DNA of 20,905 bases from Hysterium pulicare CBS 123377 (GCA_000467715.1 AJFK01000580.1:1-20905); one strand, 5' to 3'. Numbered from the stretch's first letter, positions 9,808-20,160 are shown. A program made the numbers and translations. The notes: generated from the letters alone by a model not told the origin.

Positions 9808-11736
9808 TCACTCCTTCCTCTCATCACCCCCCTTCCCCCCCTCCATCCCCGCAACTGAACTCCTCCTCCGTTCCGCCCAAACCCTCGCCTCCTCCGTATC
9901 CTCATAACTAATAAGCAACTCGCCCCGCTTCCCATACCGCGCCGGCATGTCCTTCGCAATCCTAACCACATCGAACACGCCCGTCGTCTTGTGGAAGATC
10001 TCGTCCATTTCCTCCAGCGAGCGGTAGGCGGTCTCTGGGTAGAAGAAGTAGACGCACGGGACCATGAAGGCGTTTATGGCTGCGAAGATTATGTAGGTTT
10101 TGTAGCCGATGTTGGCGAAGGCCACGGGGGTCACCATTACTACCATGAAGTTGAAGATCCCTGTGGAGGGATAGGTTAGTTGTGGGGATATGATGGGGGA
10201 TGGAGGGGGGAGGGGGAGGGACTTACAATTTGCGGTTGTGGAGATGGCGTTTGCGGGGGCTCGGATGCTGAGGGGGGTGATTTCGGCGGGATAGAGCCTG
10301 TGGGGTTTGGTTAGATGGGGGTTGCTTGATGTGTTTCTGGTGTCATTTACCATGTCATACCCAGCCATCCAACGGCGAAGAAAGAGTTGAAAACGAATAA
10401 GAAGACGGCCTTGTGCACTCGTTAGTATATCTACTATGCTATAGATGAGGAAGACTTACTGCTGTGATACCTAGCCCGGTGCTCACTTTGCTCGTAGTAC
10501 CAGCTAAAATGGCCATTGAAGCAGCCTGCCCAACAGCACCAAAGATCATCAATTTGCGCCGACCGAACTTCTCAATCGTGAAGATCGCGATCCATGATGC
10601 CATGAAGTATTCAGTGCCGTTGCAAGCAGCTAGAAGACGGCTGAGGAATCCGGAAAGACCGATGTTGTTTTGGAAGATAGTCGCCGCGTAGTACGTAATG
10701 ATGTTGATACCCGAGATCTAGATAAAGTATTAGTTATTCTTTCGTAGTAAGAAGATCTTTCGAGGGAGTAACTTACCTGCTGGAACATCTGATTCACATA
10801 AGCCAAAGCAGTTCGATGAAAATTCCGGTTCCGATTCATCCTGAAACAGTCTCTAAAGTTCCCTTGCGACATCTCAAAAACGGTATCTTTAACGGCCTGG
10901 AATTCACCCTGAATTTTCTTGTCTTCTGGTGGTAGATCACTCAAGGCACACAGTACTTCTACAGCCTCTTGCTCTCTTCCTTTGAGGACCAGCCATCGCG
11001 GTGATTCGGGTAGGCCAGGAATCGCTGCAAGAATGAAGAGCGCGAGAACGATCTGGAAGGCGATGGGGAAACGCCATGAAATCGTGCTTGGTTCGAGGAA
11101 CGAGAAGCCTAGGTCGATCCAGTAGCTGATCATGACACCGAAGACGATGAGTGATCCCTATCTTTTGTCAGGTATGCTGTACTACTTGAAATCTTTTCGG
11201 CGCATACTTCTATCATGACCATCTGCCCACGTCGATGTGATTTCGATGTTTCAGCCTGCCAGGTAGGAACAGTCGAGGTATTCATTCCATTTCCAAAGCC
11301 AGTAATCCTGCGAGTATTAGCTGATATCAGATGCTACGGCATTCATCATCACTTACAATCTCCCAGGAATGAGTTGTCCCAAGCCAAAAGACGACGCCTG
11401 AATAATAGCTCCCACAACCATAATAGCGCTACCCGTCATGATGGTCTTCTTCCGACCAAGCAAATTCCCCAGCCAAATCGTCGCAACAGCACCGAAGAAG
11501 CAGCCAAGCGTATATCCACCAACAGTAATGCCCTGGATGTTCGAAGCATGACTAGGATTGCTTCCTGGAGGTGGATTCACCGTATCGATTTGTGGGAAAT
11601 GCTTCAGAAAGGAGGGAAGGGTCAACAGACCTCCCATAACACCCTGATCATATCCGAAGAGCGCGAAGTCGGTTCCGGCGACGATGGCGATGGCGATGTT
11701 TAGTTTCGTGCCTGTGAGGCCGTAGAACTTCTTCAT
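9808..11736 (-). CDS. MFS sugar transporter (sugar porter family)
   Basis: Plasma-membrane sugar/H+ symporter-type permease of the major facilitator superfamily. On the - strand the exons are 11736-11357, 11307-11208, 11157-10777, 10717-10460, 10409-10351, 10297-10227 and 10160-9808, giving 533 aa; all joints keep frame. Seen: 12-segment composition with the sugar-porter signatures in order. These are FGYDQGVMGG (27-36), GNLLGRKK (90-97), PESPRWL (210-216) and QQISGINIITYYAATIF (286-302). They continue with EKFGRRK (336-342), YPAEITPLSIRAPANAISTTANW (395-417) and PETAYRSLEEMDEIF (458-472). A charged, glycine-rich cytosolic tail ends the protein. The motifs resemble STL1/hexose-type fungal permeases, but the substrate cannot be read from sequence. 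No metabolic enzyme gene lies beside it, so I do not infer a pathway. Confidence 0.93.
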
Positions 11737-12868
11737 CTTGGTGGTATTCCCTCTGATGTAATGTTATCGATTCAAGAGATAAATCATACAAAGAAAGCTA
11801 AGAAGCGATGGATGCAAACTATAAATACTGCAATTCCAGGGAAACGGAATGCGTTGGGTGGTTTAAAGTGTGGAGAGCAGGTGGATCCAGGCCTGATAAA
11901 GGTGCATGGCAACCGGGCAGGCAACGGTAATAAGATTGTCTCCGCCAACCGACGTCTCGCCCTGCGTTCTCCACGATCCGGCATGACGTTTGCTGCAGTC
12001 TTCGTGCTGCACGCCGTCGATGAGCCGCGTGCGGGGACCTCGGTCGATCTTCTTTAACCCCACGGGGCCGGTAGCGCCACCTCTTCGTCAGCAGGATGTA
12101 AAATTCCTACAACCATCATTGGCCTGCTTGGTGCAAATACCATCGGAACTGCCATTCCAGGTAATCCGCTGTAATGTTTGAGGATGAAATTTCTGTTCTC
12201 GAAATCTTCTTTGCGTCGAACCCGTTTGCGCTAAATTAGGATGAACACCAAGATGCCTCGTTCAAGTTAGGGCGCCATGAGTCGTCCCAGGTTTTTAGTT
12301 TGCGGCTTTTCGGCGAATACCTAATTGGGTATTCCGGTGGTGTGTTCCTACTTGAACATGAAGCTTCAAAGTTGGAGAGTGCTGCTGAAGGTTTGTGTTG
12401 TGGAGGCAGGAGAGAGGTTTGCCGCTGGTCGCGGATTTATGCGGGGACGCCACCTAACGATCCGCAGGATACGAGTCCCATACCGCACACCCAGACCTTT
12501 CAACAGAGGTAGTCACAGAACCCAGAGAAAAGTCTTGGCCGCATTCGAGGCCGCGTCCACTTGGAACTACTTTCAAAAATCATCTTGATCATTTATTCTG
12601 ACCAGGCATCCACCGTAATCTTACTCTAGCCCTAGGCCCACCCATACTACCCCTTAATGAATAGAGAAGACGCGCATATAAGGCGTTCGGGGTTTGGTGT
12701 AGTGGAATAGAGATTAGGAAGTATGTATGTCCATATGCACTGAGAAGAGGTAAAGTAATTCCGAAAAAATAATAATCCAATGCCGACACGCTGCGACGAG
12801 TAAACTTTTGACCGGGAATCTGAATGCAGCATAACGTTCTGTGCCCCGATTTTTGATTTCTTCCCATG
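11737..12868. other. Intergenic: transporter promoter and zinc-finger gene 3' flank
   Basis: 1132 bases. The left part is upstream of the - strand transporter and contains candidate CreA sites. The right part is downstream of the zinc-finger gene; TTTATT at 12592-12597 reads AATAAA on the - strand and could be its polyadenylation signal. Open frames around 12300-12588 show no recognisable protein motif. No gene is supported. Confidence 0.45.
12031..12063 (-). promoter_or_regulatory. Pair of candidate CreA/Mig1-type sites
   Basis: GCGGGG at 12031-12036 and CCCCAC (GTGGGG on the other strand) at 12058-12063 both fit the CreA consensus SYGGRG. They lie close together about 300 bp upstream of the transporter ATG. 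Sugar permeases are often carbon-catabolite repressed, and functional CreA sites are often paired. The motif is short, so chance occurrence is likely enough to keep this weak. Confidence 0.25.
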
Positions 12869-15084
12869 TTATCCTGGTGGCCAGTCATACTCTAGGTCCT
12901 CCTCACGCAAATCATCCTCTAAGAGTTCGTTCACATCCAAACGCTCACCACGGGTGGTGGGTTGCATAGGTGTTTGATGGTGTCGTAGTAGCCGGTCCCG
13001 AGGGGGTAAGCCTCTATGATAGAGACCAGGGCCTCCATGTGATTGCCCGAAAGGCATAAGCTGTGGTTGATAAGGTTCAAGTTGCGGGCTATGCGGCGCT
13101 CCGCTCGGCTGAAGACACAGAAAGTCTGGGAGGGAGGTCTCTGAATCAAAAGTCCCTCTTGAAAGTAGCCCTATATTATTAGAAGTACCAGAGACAACGG
13201 GTGTCAAGCCAATCCCCGAGTCTGCTGAGCCAGGATCTTGCGGCATTGTCGCAGCACTGTACGGAGACTCGAACTGGCGCTCTTCTGGAAGCATGGATGA
13301 CCAGTCGAAGTCCAAATTCCCGATTTGGAGGATCGGTGACGAAAAATCGTTCTGCGGCGTCTCGCAAGTCTCCGGTAAATGGGTGGAGCTCAGCGGTCTA
13401 TCCGTTCCCGTGATCAAGGAATCTTCGGTTCTTTCCCCGTTACTCCCAGGAGAGGTTTGAAAAGTACGATCTCTTTGTCGAAATGACGTGCGAACGTCAT
13501 CAAAGCTGGTACGTACCATTGCCGCAATCCGATGGTTATCCCACGTGCTTGGTAGGTCGAGGCTAGCACTTCTAGCAATTGCATGCAGAGACTGTTCCAC
13601 ACGAAGAGGCAGCTGTCGAAGACAATACTCCATTTCCCGTCCTTGGTACGAAGTCGGTAAGCTACTCTCCTGCACATGTTGGAACTCATCTTCTACAAAA
13701 TCTATATATACGGTCAATAATTTTCACGTGGGTAAAGGATATTGGCCTTACACGGAGACGGCAGCTGAGCACCATCGGCATCGGGGAACAAAATCCGATA
13801 AACCACGCACCACTTCTCAAACTCAGACAGGTGTGTTAAGCCTTTTCGACTGCGCAGCTTTTCGAGTTTCTCCTCGTCAATTCCTTCTATACACTGCTCT
13901 GCGCTTTTCTCGCAAGCATCATCTCGTCGCTGGTGTACTCTCAAGGCGCTCATACTATTGAAGGCTAAATAACATCTAGGGCATTGGAACAACTTATGAC
14001 AACGGTACAAATGCTCCCTAACATTCTGTTAGTGCGGGCACCAGGTGTCAGCCCTCATCAAAACATACTTGAGGCGGTGAACATTAGGCCAGCCCTTACT
14101 GGAACACGATTTGAATTGTTGATAGAATTGAGGGTCGTGTTTGAGAAAAGGACAAGCAAAGTCGTTTTCCACATCGTCCACGTTGTCTGAAGGCGCAGGC
14201 ATTTGTCTCGGCCGTTTGTTCGGATTCCTTCCTTCATCGTCCTCATCGCCGGGAGGTCGCGAATTTCGCCCAATGACTTTTCGTTTGTGGCCAGAACGCA
14301 AGTAAGAAGAAGTTTTCTGCACGGAACCCTCATTGCCGACACAGACGGAAGTCGAAGTATTCTCGCCAGTTGTGCATGTGATTGTCCGGGCCGAAAGATT
14401 AAATGTAAAGTGAAGAGCATGAACGATATGGTTGATGATATATCTGCTTCTGTTCGTATGGATTTTCTCGACGCTAGTATCGGACTCAGCAGTTCCAAAA
14501 CTTGTTTCGCATGTCGAGCAATCGCAGGCTGCTTCACTATCAGAGCTGTAATCTTCATCACTGTTAGTATCGGAGAATGTTGAAGACTCGTACGATCGGC
14601 TCGACACCATTTCTGCACTTTCAGTTGCAGCATATTCAGTTTTTGCCAAAGGACTGCATCCTTCAACATTGCCGGTGCATATTGTAGGACTAAGATGTGC
14701 CAAAATGCTGGATTTGACCGGAGAGTAAAGTTTGGCCTCCGCTGGTGTAATGTTGCATTCGCTTATACGTGATCGATCCTTGGGGTTCTCACGGAATGGC
14801 ATCATTTGAAAGTCGCCAGCAAAACCTTTATGCTGCCAGCTTGTAGCGGCCGGGGTTTTCGTATATACTTCATCGACAGGGAGTCCTCCAAGGGCGGTTG
14901 GATGCGGAATTGCCGGAATTGCAAACTTTGACCTCATAAAATAGGGTTCCTTGCGCGAATGGCTACCTTCGCCCTCGCAGAAACCACAACCATGATGTCC
15001 GCAATTACAGCAAGCTGGATTGTTTGCAATAAGTTGGGGACCGTCACCGCAATTGCAACAGTAATAGGCTGCAGGCTGCGGCAT
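12869..15084 (-). CDS. C2H2/CCHC zinc-finger protein with N-terminal zinc ribbon
   Basis: Probable nuclear nucleic-acid-binding protein of a fungal zinc-finger family; specific role unknown. The - strand exons are 15084-14069, 14017-13752 and 13701-12869 (introns 51 and 50 nt), giving 704 aa. The start is ATG at 15084; the frame is open further upstream only through a non-ATG codon. Seen: an N-terminal zinc-ribbon-like CxxC pair (Cys9/12 and Cys25/28, YYCCNCGDG...CCNCG). An acidic/serine-rich stretch follows, then bipartite basic KRKVIGRNSRP...NKRPRQ. The first finger (C311-x15-C327...H341-x4-H346) lies in FACPFLKHDPQ...CSSKGWPNVHRLKEHLYRCH. A second, atypical finger has C351-x2-C354-x12-H367-x6-C374. 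The C-terminal half is long, low in predicted order and rich in S/P/Q, as in activation domains. It is divergent from the DHH gene across about 0.9 kb. Confidence 0.83.
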
Positions 15085-15989
15085 TGATGTGCATATCACC
15101 GACCGAAAGCGGGACGCTCATGAACGTATGGAAACGAGGACAGAATCTATTAGAGATTGAGTATTGGCCGGACAAAATAGGGTGGGATGGACTGTTTCGC
15201 AACGCGCAAGAGAACTTGGCCAGATAATGACTTTGTTTGGCTTGGTTTCCACCACAGGTAGATACGACAAAGGACATATACCCTAAAAATCGCAAGAAAC
15301 GAGAATAACATCTTGAAGTGCCTTTGGAAGTTTGACATGATGATCTACGCCACGATAATAGTTATGCGCAAAATACTGATGTTTTGCGCATAACTTGCGA
15401 AGCGAGTCATCGTGCAGCAACGCAGCCACTCAGCTGTGCAGTAGGCTTGGCATACCCATGTGAGAGGTACACTTCAAAATATGAGATGAAAAGAATTGGA
15501 ATAAGAGTAAACATATAGAGGTATTGAAATTTTTGCTTAGACTAAGCTGGGCTGGAATGCATTTTGGAAGTCCATTGTGAGACAGATAGGCTGTAATTGG
15601 TTCATTGCCTCAGGACTGTTGAACTGTTTTGCAGAGTCCCACATGCATGAGTGAGCTTATTCTGAAGTGTACGTCGATCATCCAAATGAGGCTTCAGATG
15701 CGGAGTGTCGTTGGGAGGGGACATGTCGGAGTTGAATATGTTGGGAGCAGTAGGTTGGAGACGGGCACCCCTGCGCTAATTTAAGCACTAGCCCTAATTC
15801 AGTTAAGCCAACTGTCCGCCTTTACATCATCATTCATCTTTCCTTGAAGCTTCATTTCACCACATTGTTCAGGTGGTGATGAACCTCATCAAAAGTAATC
15901 TACGATTAAGTTGTTTTAACGACTTCTTCATTCATAGAGCCTCAAGATCTACAGTTTGCGCATCTATCCATCACCGAAACAATACGACG
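15085..15989. promoter_or_regulatory. Shared divergent promoter region (zinc finger / DHH)
   Basis: 905 bases between two divergent starts, with no gene I can support. It holds a perfect inverted repeat (15360-15395) and CT-rich leader sequence before the DHH start. An in-frame upstream ATG at 15876 could extend the DHH protein. Confidence 0.5.
15360..15395. repeat. Perfect inverted repeat, 14-bp arms, 8-bp spacer
   Basis: Left arm AGTTATGCGCAAAA (15360-15373), spacer TACTGATG (15374-15381), right arm TTTTGCGCATAACT (15382-15395). The arms are exact reverse complements; pairing stops one base further out. It could be a dimeric transcription-factor site, a cruciform-forming element or a relic. 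It sits 276 bp upstream of the zinc-finger start and about 595 bp upstream of the DHH start. Confidence 0.9.
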
Positions 15990-17398
15990 ATGCCCAGCCC
16001 TCTCAAGCGAAAAGCACCTTCATCAAAAGAGGCCTCTAAGGCTAAGAAGCCTCGTGTCGAAGTACCTGAGTACCATCTGACACCTCCTACAAGAGACTTG
16101 TCAGGTGAGATGATATGGCCAGCGCCTGCGAGCCAGATAGAGGCAGGAAGGTCTTTCATTCGAGAATGGTATAATCCTCACCTACCCTAGAGTATGAAAT
16201 ACTGATAGTGTCCAGTGCACAGTCCAACAAAAAGGCGCTGATAGTTCCGGATAAAGATGCTGATGGTCTCACTTCCGGCGTCATTCTCCACCGGACATTG
16301 GTTCTTCTCGGTCTTTCACCTGATTTGATATCTGTGCATCTCTTGCTAAAGGGAAACAATATACATACAGAGTCTGAACGCCAAGCCATGGCGCGCCACT
16401 TCCCATCATATATCTTTATCCTAGATCAAGGGTCACGAAAAGCACCACCGCTCATCGACTCACCTCACAGGGGCCTCATCATCGACCATCATTTCGCGGA
16501 AGCAGGCGGCTTCCCCGAAGGTGCGGAAGTAGTTAGCGCATGCGATTCTCCACCCGTAGCCACAAGCTCACTCTTAACCTATCTGCTCTGCATACCATTG
16601 CATCCAGATGTTGCTTCGCAAACGGATTGGCTTTGCACGATTGGGACTCACGGCGACCTTGGTAATACTCTAAAGTGGGCGCCGCCATTCCCAGACATGA
16701 CAGCTACCTTCAAGAAGCATACGAAGAAAAGCATAAATGATGCTGTCTCTTTGCTCAATGCTCCTCGCCGCACAGCAACGTATGACGTCTTATCCGCCTG
16801 GACAGCCTTGCTTTCCGCAGCAAGCCCGGCAAGTATGCTAGAAGATAAACGATTACTCGCGGCAAGAGCGGAGGTCAACGCGGAAGTCGAACGGTGCACT
16901 CATACTGCACCCAAGTTCTCCTACGATGCCAAGATCGCGGTGTTCAGGATCAATTCGAGCGCACAAGTCCACCCGGTCATTGCAACGAGATGGGCTGGCC
17001 ATCTTCAGTCCAATAAACTAGAAATTGTGTTGGTTGCTAACGAAGGCTACTTGCCTGGAATGGTCAATTTCTCATGCCGTATTGCTAGGAGCGCACGGGC
17101 CCGAGATCCACCAGTCAATATCATCGAAAGCTTGAAAGCCATTGTGGACCAGGCGCAGGACGAGACGCTGAGGGAAAGATTGGGCGAGAGCTTTGCGAGA
17201 GGTCATAAAGAAGCTAGTGGTGGTATTGTTGGGAAAGCGGAGTTCGACGAGCTGATGGCAATCCTAAGAGTTGGAGAGAAGCCGGAGAAAAAGAGTGGAG
17301 ATGGGGTAACAAGTGCAGCTAAGAAGACAAAGAATGCGTCACCCCAGAAAAATACTTTGATGAATTATTTTGGGAAGAAAGAAGGCAAAGCCTCTTGA
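15990..17398 (+). CDS. DHH-family (RecJ-like) phosphoesterase
   Basis: Likely Mn2+-dependent phosphoesterase/nuclease of the DHH superfamily (RecJ, PPX1, GdpP relatives); exact substrate unknown. Exons 15990-16168 and 16216-17398 (GTATAA...TCCAG, 47-nt intron with ACTGAT branch) give 453 aa. The joint restores FIRECAQSNKKALIVPDKDADG, which is continuous with the family. Seen: a basic N-terminus (PLKRKAP...KAKKPR, nuclear-signal-like) and motif I DKDADG (Asp72, Asp74, Asp76). Motif II ILDQG contains Asp130, and the name-giving IIDHH is at Asp150-His151-His152. GTHGDLG is at about 203-209, followed by a C-terminal part with an NFSCR segment that may correspond to a DHHA1-like substrate-binding region. 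The tail QKNTLMNYFGKK (437-448) resembles a PCNA-interacting peptide. An in-frame ATG at 15876 would add 38 residues. Confidence 0.87.
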
Positions 17399-17545
17399 GC
17401 TCCCTCCATCACATTATAAGCATGTCTCTGCTGTCATTAAGCTACAAAAAGCTGGAAGTACCACAAGCTTGGAGTTTCCGTTGGATATCTTAGGCCGTTC
17501 ACATATGGCTTAATAAGCCAAACCCTTATCATTTGCCCCGCAAAC

Positions 17546-18257
17546 CTAATCACTCAACCTCGGTACCTTTGGCTTCGTAACTGTCGAGTTAACTTTCTCC
17601 CACATCAGCAAAAGCTGGAGATGACCAGGCGTAATCCCTTCCTGCTCCGATCCCCAAAAGTACCGCCAAAAAGGAACTTGCTCTCCCGCCACCGGCGCTG
17701 TCTTGGCATCGTAGAAGCAAGCCACATCACCCGAGCAGAGGAACGGATAATTGAAGCCATCCTGTTGGACCAAATCATCAGCACTTCATCTTAATTATTC
17801 CAACCCACAGATAAGAGCCAATTCAAGATAAAGAGAGTGAGGGATAAAGCAAAAAGTCACGACTCACAATAGTATAAACCTCGTCGTTAATATTTACAGT
17901 GACATTGTTCCCACAATACCACGCATAGTACCCCAGATTCCCGTACGCGCTATCCGTATTCCTAGGCTGAGATGGATCTCGGAATGAGCAGTTGCCGGCG
18001 TCGGATGAGAGTGTATAGGGATAGCTATTGAGGCGCGTAAAGACGGCGCAATCCCCGTCTGCGAGACGACCGGTTGCATCCAGGCATCCGATCTCGTTGG
18101 CTGGTGTGGCGGTACTTGTGTCGTCGGAGTTTAGGACGTGTATTCGTCCATTGCCGGTGAATTCGTCGGTCACCTTTTTAGTGTTTGTTGTGGTTGGGAG
18201 CGCGGTGATTGTGGATGCAGAGAAGAGGAGAGCGAAAATGGATGTGATGAGGACCAT
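17546..18257 (-). CDS. Small secreted six-cysteine protein
   Basis: Unrecognised secreted protein. The - strand exons are 18257-17868 and 17761-17546, joined over a 106-nt GTGAGT...AACAG intron in phase 0, giving 201 aa. The start is the ATG that begins a clean signal peptide (MVLITSIFALLFSASTITAL, cleavage near residue 20); the upstream in-frame extension is unlikely. Seen in the mature part: six cysteines (58, 70, 90, 115, 139, 145), an even number suited to three disulphides. There are N-glycosylation sequons at N89, N118 and N188, and many aromatic residues (GYYAWYCGNN, PFWRYFWG). There is no catalytic motif I know. Size, signal peptide, cysteine content and location about 3 kb from a telomere fit the general profile of candidate effectors or surface proteins, but role and family are unknown. 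Confidence 0.75.
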
Positions 18258-19275
18258 GTTGGTGGATGAATTGACAATAACAAATAAATGGAGGTATCGA
18301 GGCTCTCTTAATAGAACACCCAGGTTCAATTGACTTTGAAGTAGGAGCAGGTCTGAATTGCTATCGCGAGAAAACACAAAATGACGGCGGATCGTCGCGT
18401 CTCTTTATTTCCCTCCTCAGGACAAGATTTTGTCACTCCACAGAACCTCGAAAGTGAAATAACCGTTGACCAGGTCCCGCGCATGGTCTACTCGCCGCTC
18501 GCGCCAAGTTCAAACGGTCAACCCCGACCTTGCGTGACCTGCATCCTACGCGATAATGCAGCATGCATCGTGATACGCTGCGAGATTAGATTATGGCAAG
18601 CTTAGCGAGGCAAGGGAAACATTCACCCTATAGGAAGGGTTTCAGCGCCCGGGTTACACAGTCGCTGATCCTGGCGATATCTGACAGGTCTCCAATGGTT
18701 TCCTACGGTGGTCCCTGGTTTCGTGCCCCTTTTCAATTTCTTATCGCCTGCGGGCAGGTCGAGTGAGCAGGCCGGGCGATGACGAAAGGGGGAGGTTAAT
18801 ATATACATCGGTATGTAGATATTAATTAGGATTGCGGGGAAGGGAATAAGGAAGGAGAATTTGCAAAGGAGCGAAATCAAGATACGGCTTAGAAACATGC
18901 CGAATCAATAGTAGGCTACTGCTTCCTCCCATCGTACGCCGCACACTTCTGTATTTCAAATGCTTTGCAATCGGCTCCCCACGATAGCTCGAAGAGAATT
19001 ATAGCTCGGCAAAAGATGAGGATTTTACCCAGATTTGCCTGTGATTATTGTGGCATTCGTGGCGTCTGGGGTCGCGCGTCCTGGCACTTCCTTTCGGTTA
19101 GCTTCCGGAGAATCCTTGGCACGAGTCATGTGAAAGCTGTTGCACAGAGGCTGGTCCGAGCTTTGATATCAGCGATGAGCTGAGCGTGGCTGAGCAGGAA
19201 ACGAAAAAACAACGTCGACCTTCACAATTCCCATATCGAAGAGCAAACCCGGCTCACCGAAGAACAATTCAACCT
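18258..19275. other. Intergenic between secreted-protein gene and last F-box-like gene
   Basis: 1018 bases forming the divergent upstream regions of the two flanking genes. Open frames at 18381-18605 (+), 18623-18898 (-) and 18965-19183 (+) have no motif, no good splice context and unconvincing composition. I see no RNA gene or repeat. Confidence 0.4.
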
Positions 19276-20160
19276 ATGACAAGCGGTATGAGTTCTAAAT
19301 GGCATTGCGGGCTCTTCAGCATTGGTACTCCAAGCCCAAGGACAGGGCACCAACAAATTAAGAGGCCATCATTACCGAACTTCAGGGTTTCGTCAGCTGG
19401 CCCCTTACAGCAGAAAACAGGACTTTTTGCGCTACCACGTGAGCTGCGAAATGAAATCTACACGCACCTCCTCAGTCCAGACTCCATCTCTCTTTCCTCT
19501 CGTCAGTGGAAATACCTGACGTTCGATGCGCCGCCGACGCCCGATAATTGGCGAGATGACTCTACGCCTTTTCAGCCGCCGTTTAGCTCGGGGTTTACGC
19601 TCCTCTCGCAATCACCACCCCCGCTTTTTATGCTTCTGATATGTCGTCAGTTCTCGGATGAGATATTGGATCATTTCTATTCGACCACCACCGTCACGGT
19701 CAGTTCTCTGAACCCACATTCAGACGAATGGCGTCCAGACCCCACGTACGAAAAACTCCGCATCTCGCCGCATCTCTCCCGCATCCGCAAACTATCTCTC
19801 CGCATCTCACTTGAACGCATGCGTATGGAGATGGACGGATGGCAGTACGCAGGCGGGCTCATCGGCGTCAAGTACCAAGAGCTAGACGTGAGTGATTGCG
19901 TCGCGAAAGTGCAAGCTAGAGCGGATTTACTAGTTAGAGTGTTGAGGAAGGGGGCGAAGGATTTGAAGGTTATTACGATTGATTGGAAGGATGACTTTGA
20001 GAGGGAAGGGGAATCGGAGTGGGAGTTGAAAAGCAGTGTGTTGTTTCCGTTTGGGAGCTTGAATGGCGTTTGGTTGAGGGTTGGAGAGGTGGTTTGTGGG
20101 GTTGGGAAGGAGCAGGAGGAGAGGAGATTGAGGGAGACGTTGGATGCGATTTCGATATGA
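19276..20160 (+). CDS. F-box-like (LPxELRxxIY) protein, most telomere-proximal gene
   Basis: A 294-residue single-exon protein carrying the fungal F-box-like signature LPRELRNEIYTHLL at about residues 53-66. This type is abundant in Pezizomycotina and mostly uncharacterised; some members couple to Skp1, but many have no known partner. Downstream are LLICRQFSDEILDHFYSTTTVTV, which matches the usual CRQ..E....Y/F......V continuation of this family. Charged beta/helix segments follow without a known motif. The frame is open upstream to 19186 but only through a GTG, so ATG 19276 (or 19288) is the start unless an upstream exon exists. Codons turn from C-ending to G-ending after about 19920. It lies about 745 bp from the end of the window. 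Confidence 0.72.
   Translation: MTSGMSSKWHCGLFSIGTPSPRTGHQQIKRPSLPNFRVSSAGPLQQKTGLFALPRELRNEIYTHLLSPDSISLSSRQWKYLTFDAPPTPDNWRDDSTPFQPPFSSGFTLLSQSPPPLFMLLICRQFSDEILDHFYSTTTVTVSSLNPHSDEWRPDPTYEKLRISPHLSRIRKLSLRISLERMRMEMDGWQYAGGLIGVKYQELDVSDCVAKVQARADLLVRVLRKGAKDLKVITIDWKDDFEREGESEWELKSSVLFPFGSLNGVWLRVGEVVCGVGKEQEERRLRETLDAISI

Noticed and set aside
11215-11703. 162-residue + strand open frame
   Set aside because: Shadow of exons 1-2 of the well-supported - strand sugar transporter.
12695-12705. TGGTGTAGTGG, matching a tRNA A-box
   Set aside because: No B-box (GGTTCRANNCC) at the right distance and no cloverleaf stems; a chance match.
9808-18257. Transporter, zinc finger and secreted protein as a metabolic or secondary-metabolite cluster
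   Set aside because: There is no biosynthetic or catabolic enzyme among them, so one permease and one zinc-finger gene do not make a cluster.
18381-18898. Short open frames (74 aa + strand, 91 aa - strand)
   Set aside because: No recognisable motif or splice signals, and they lie in the divergent promoter region.
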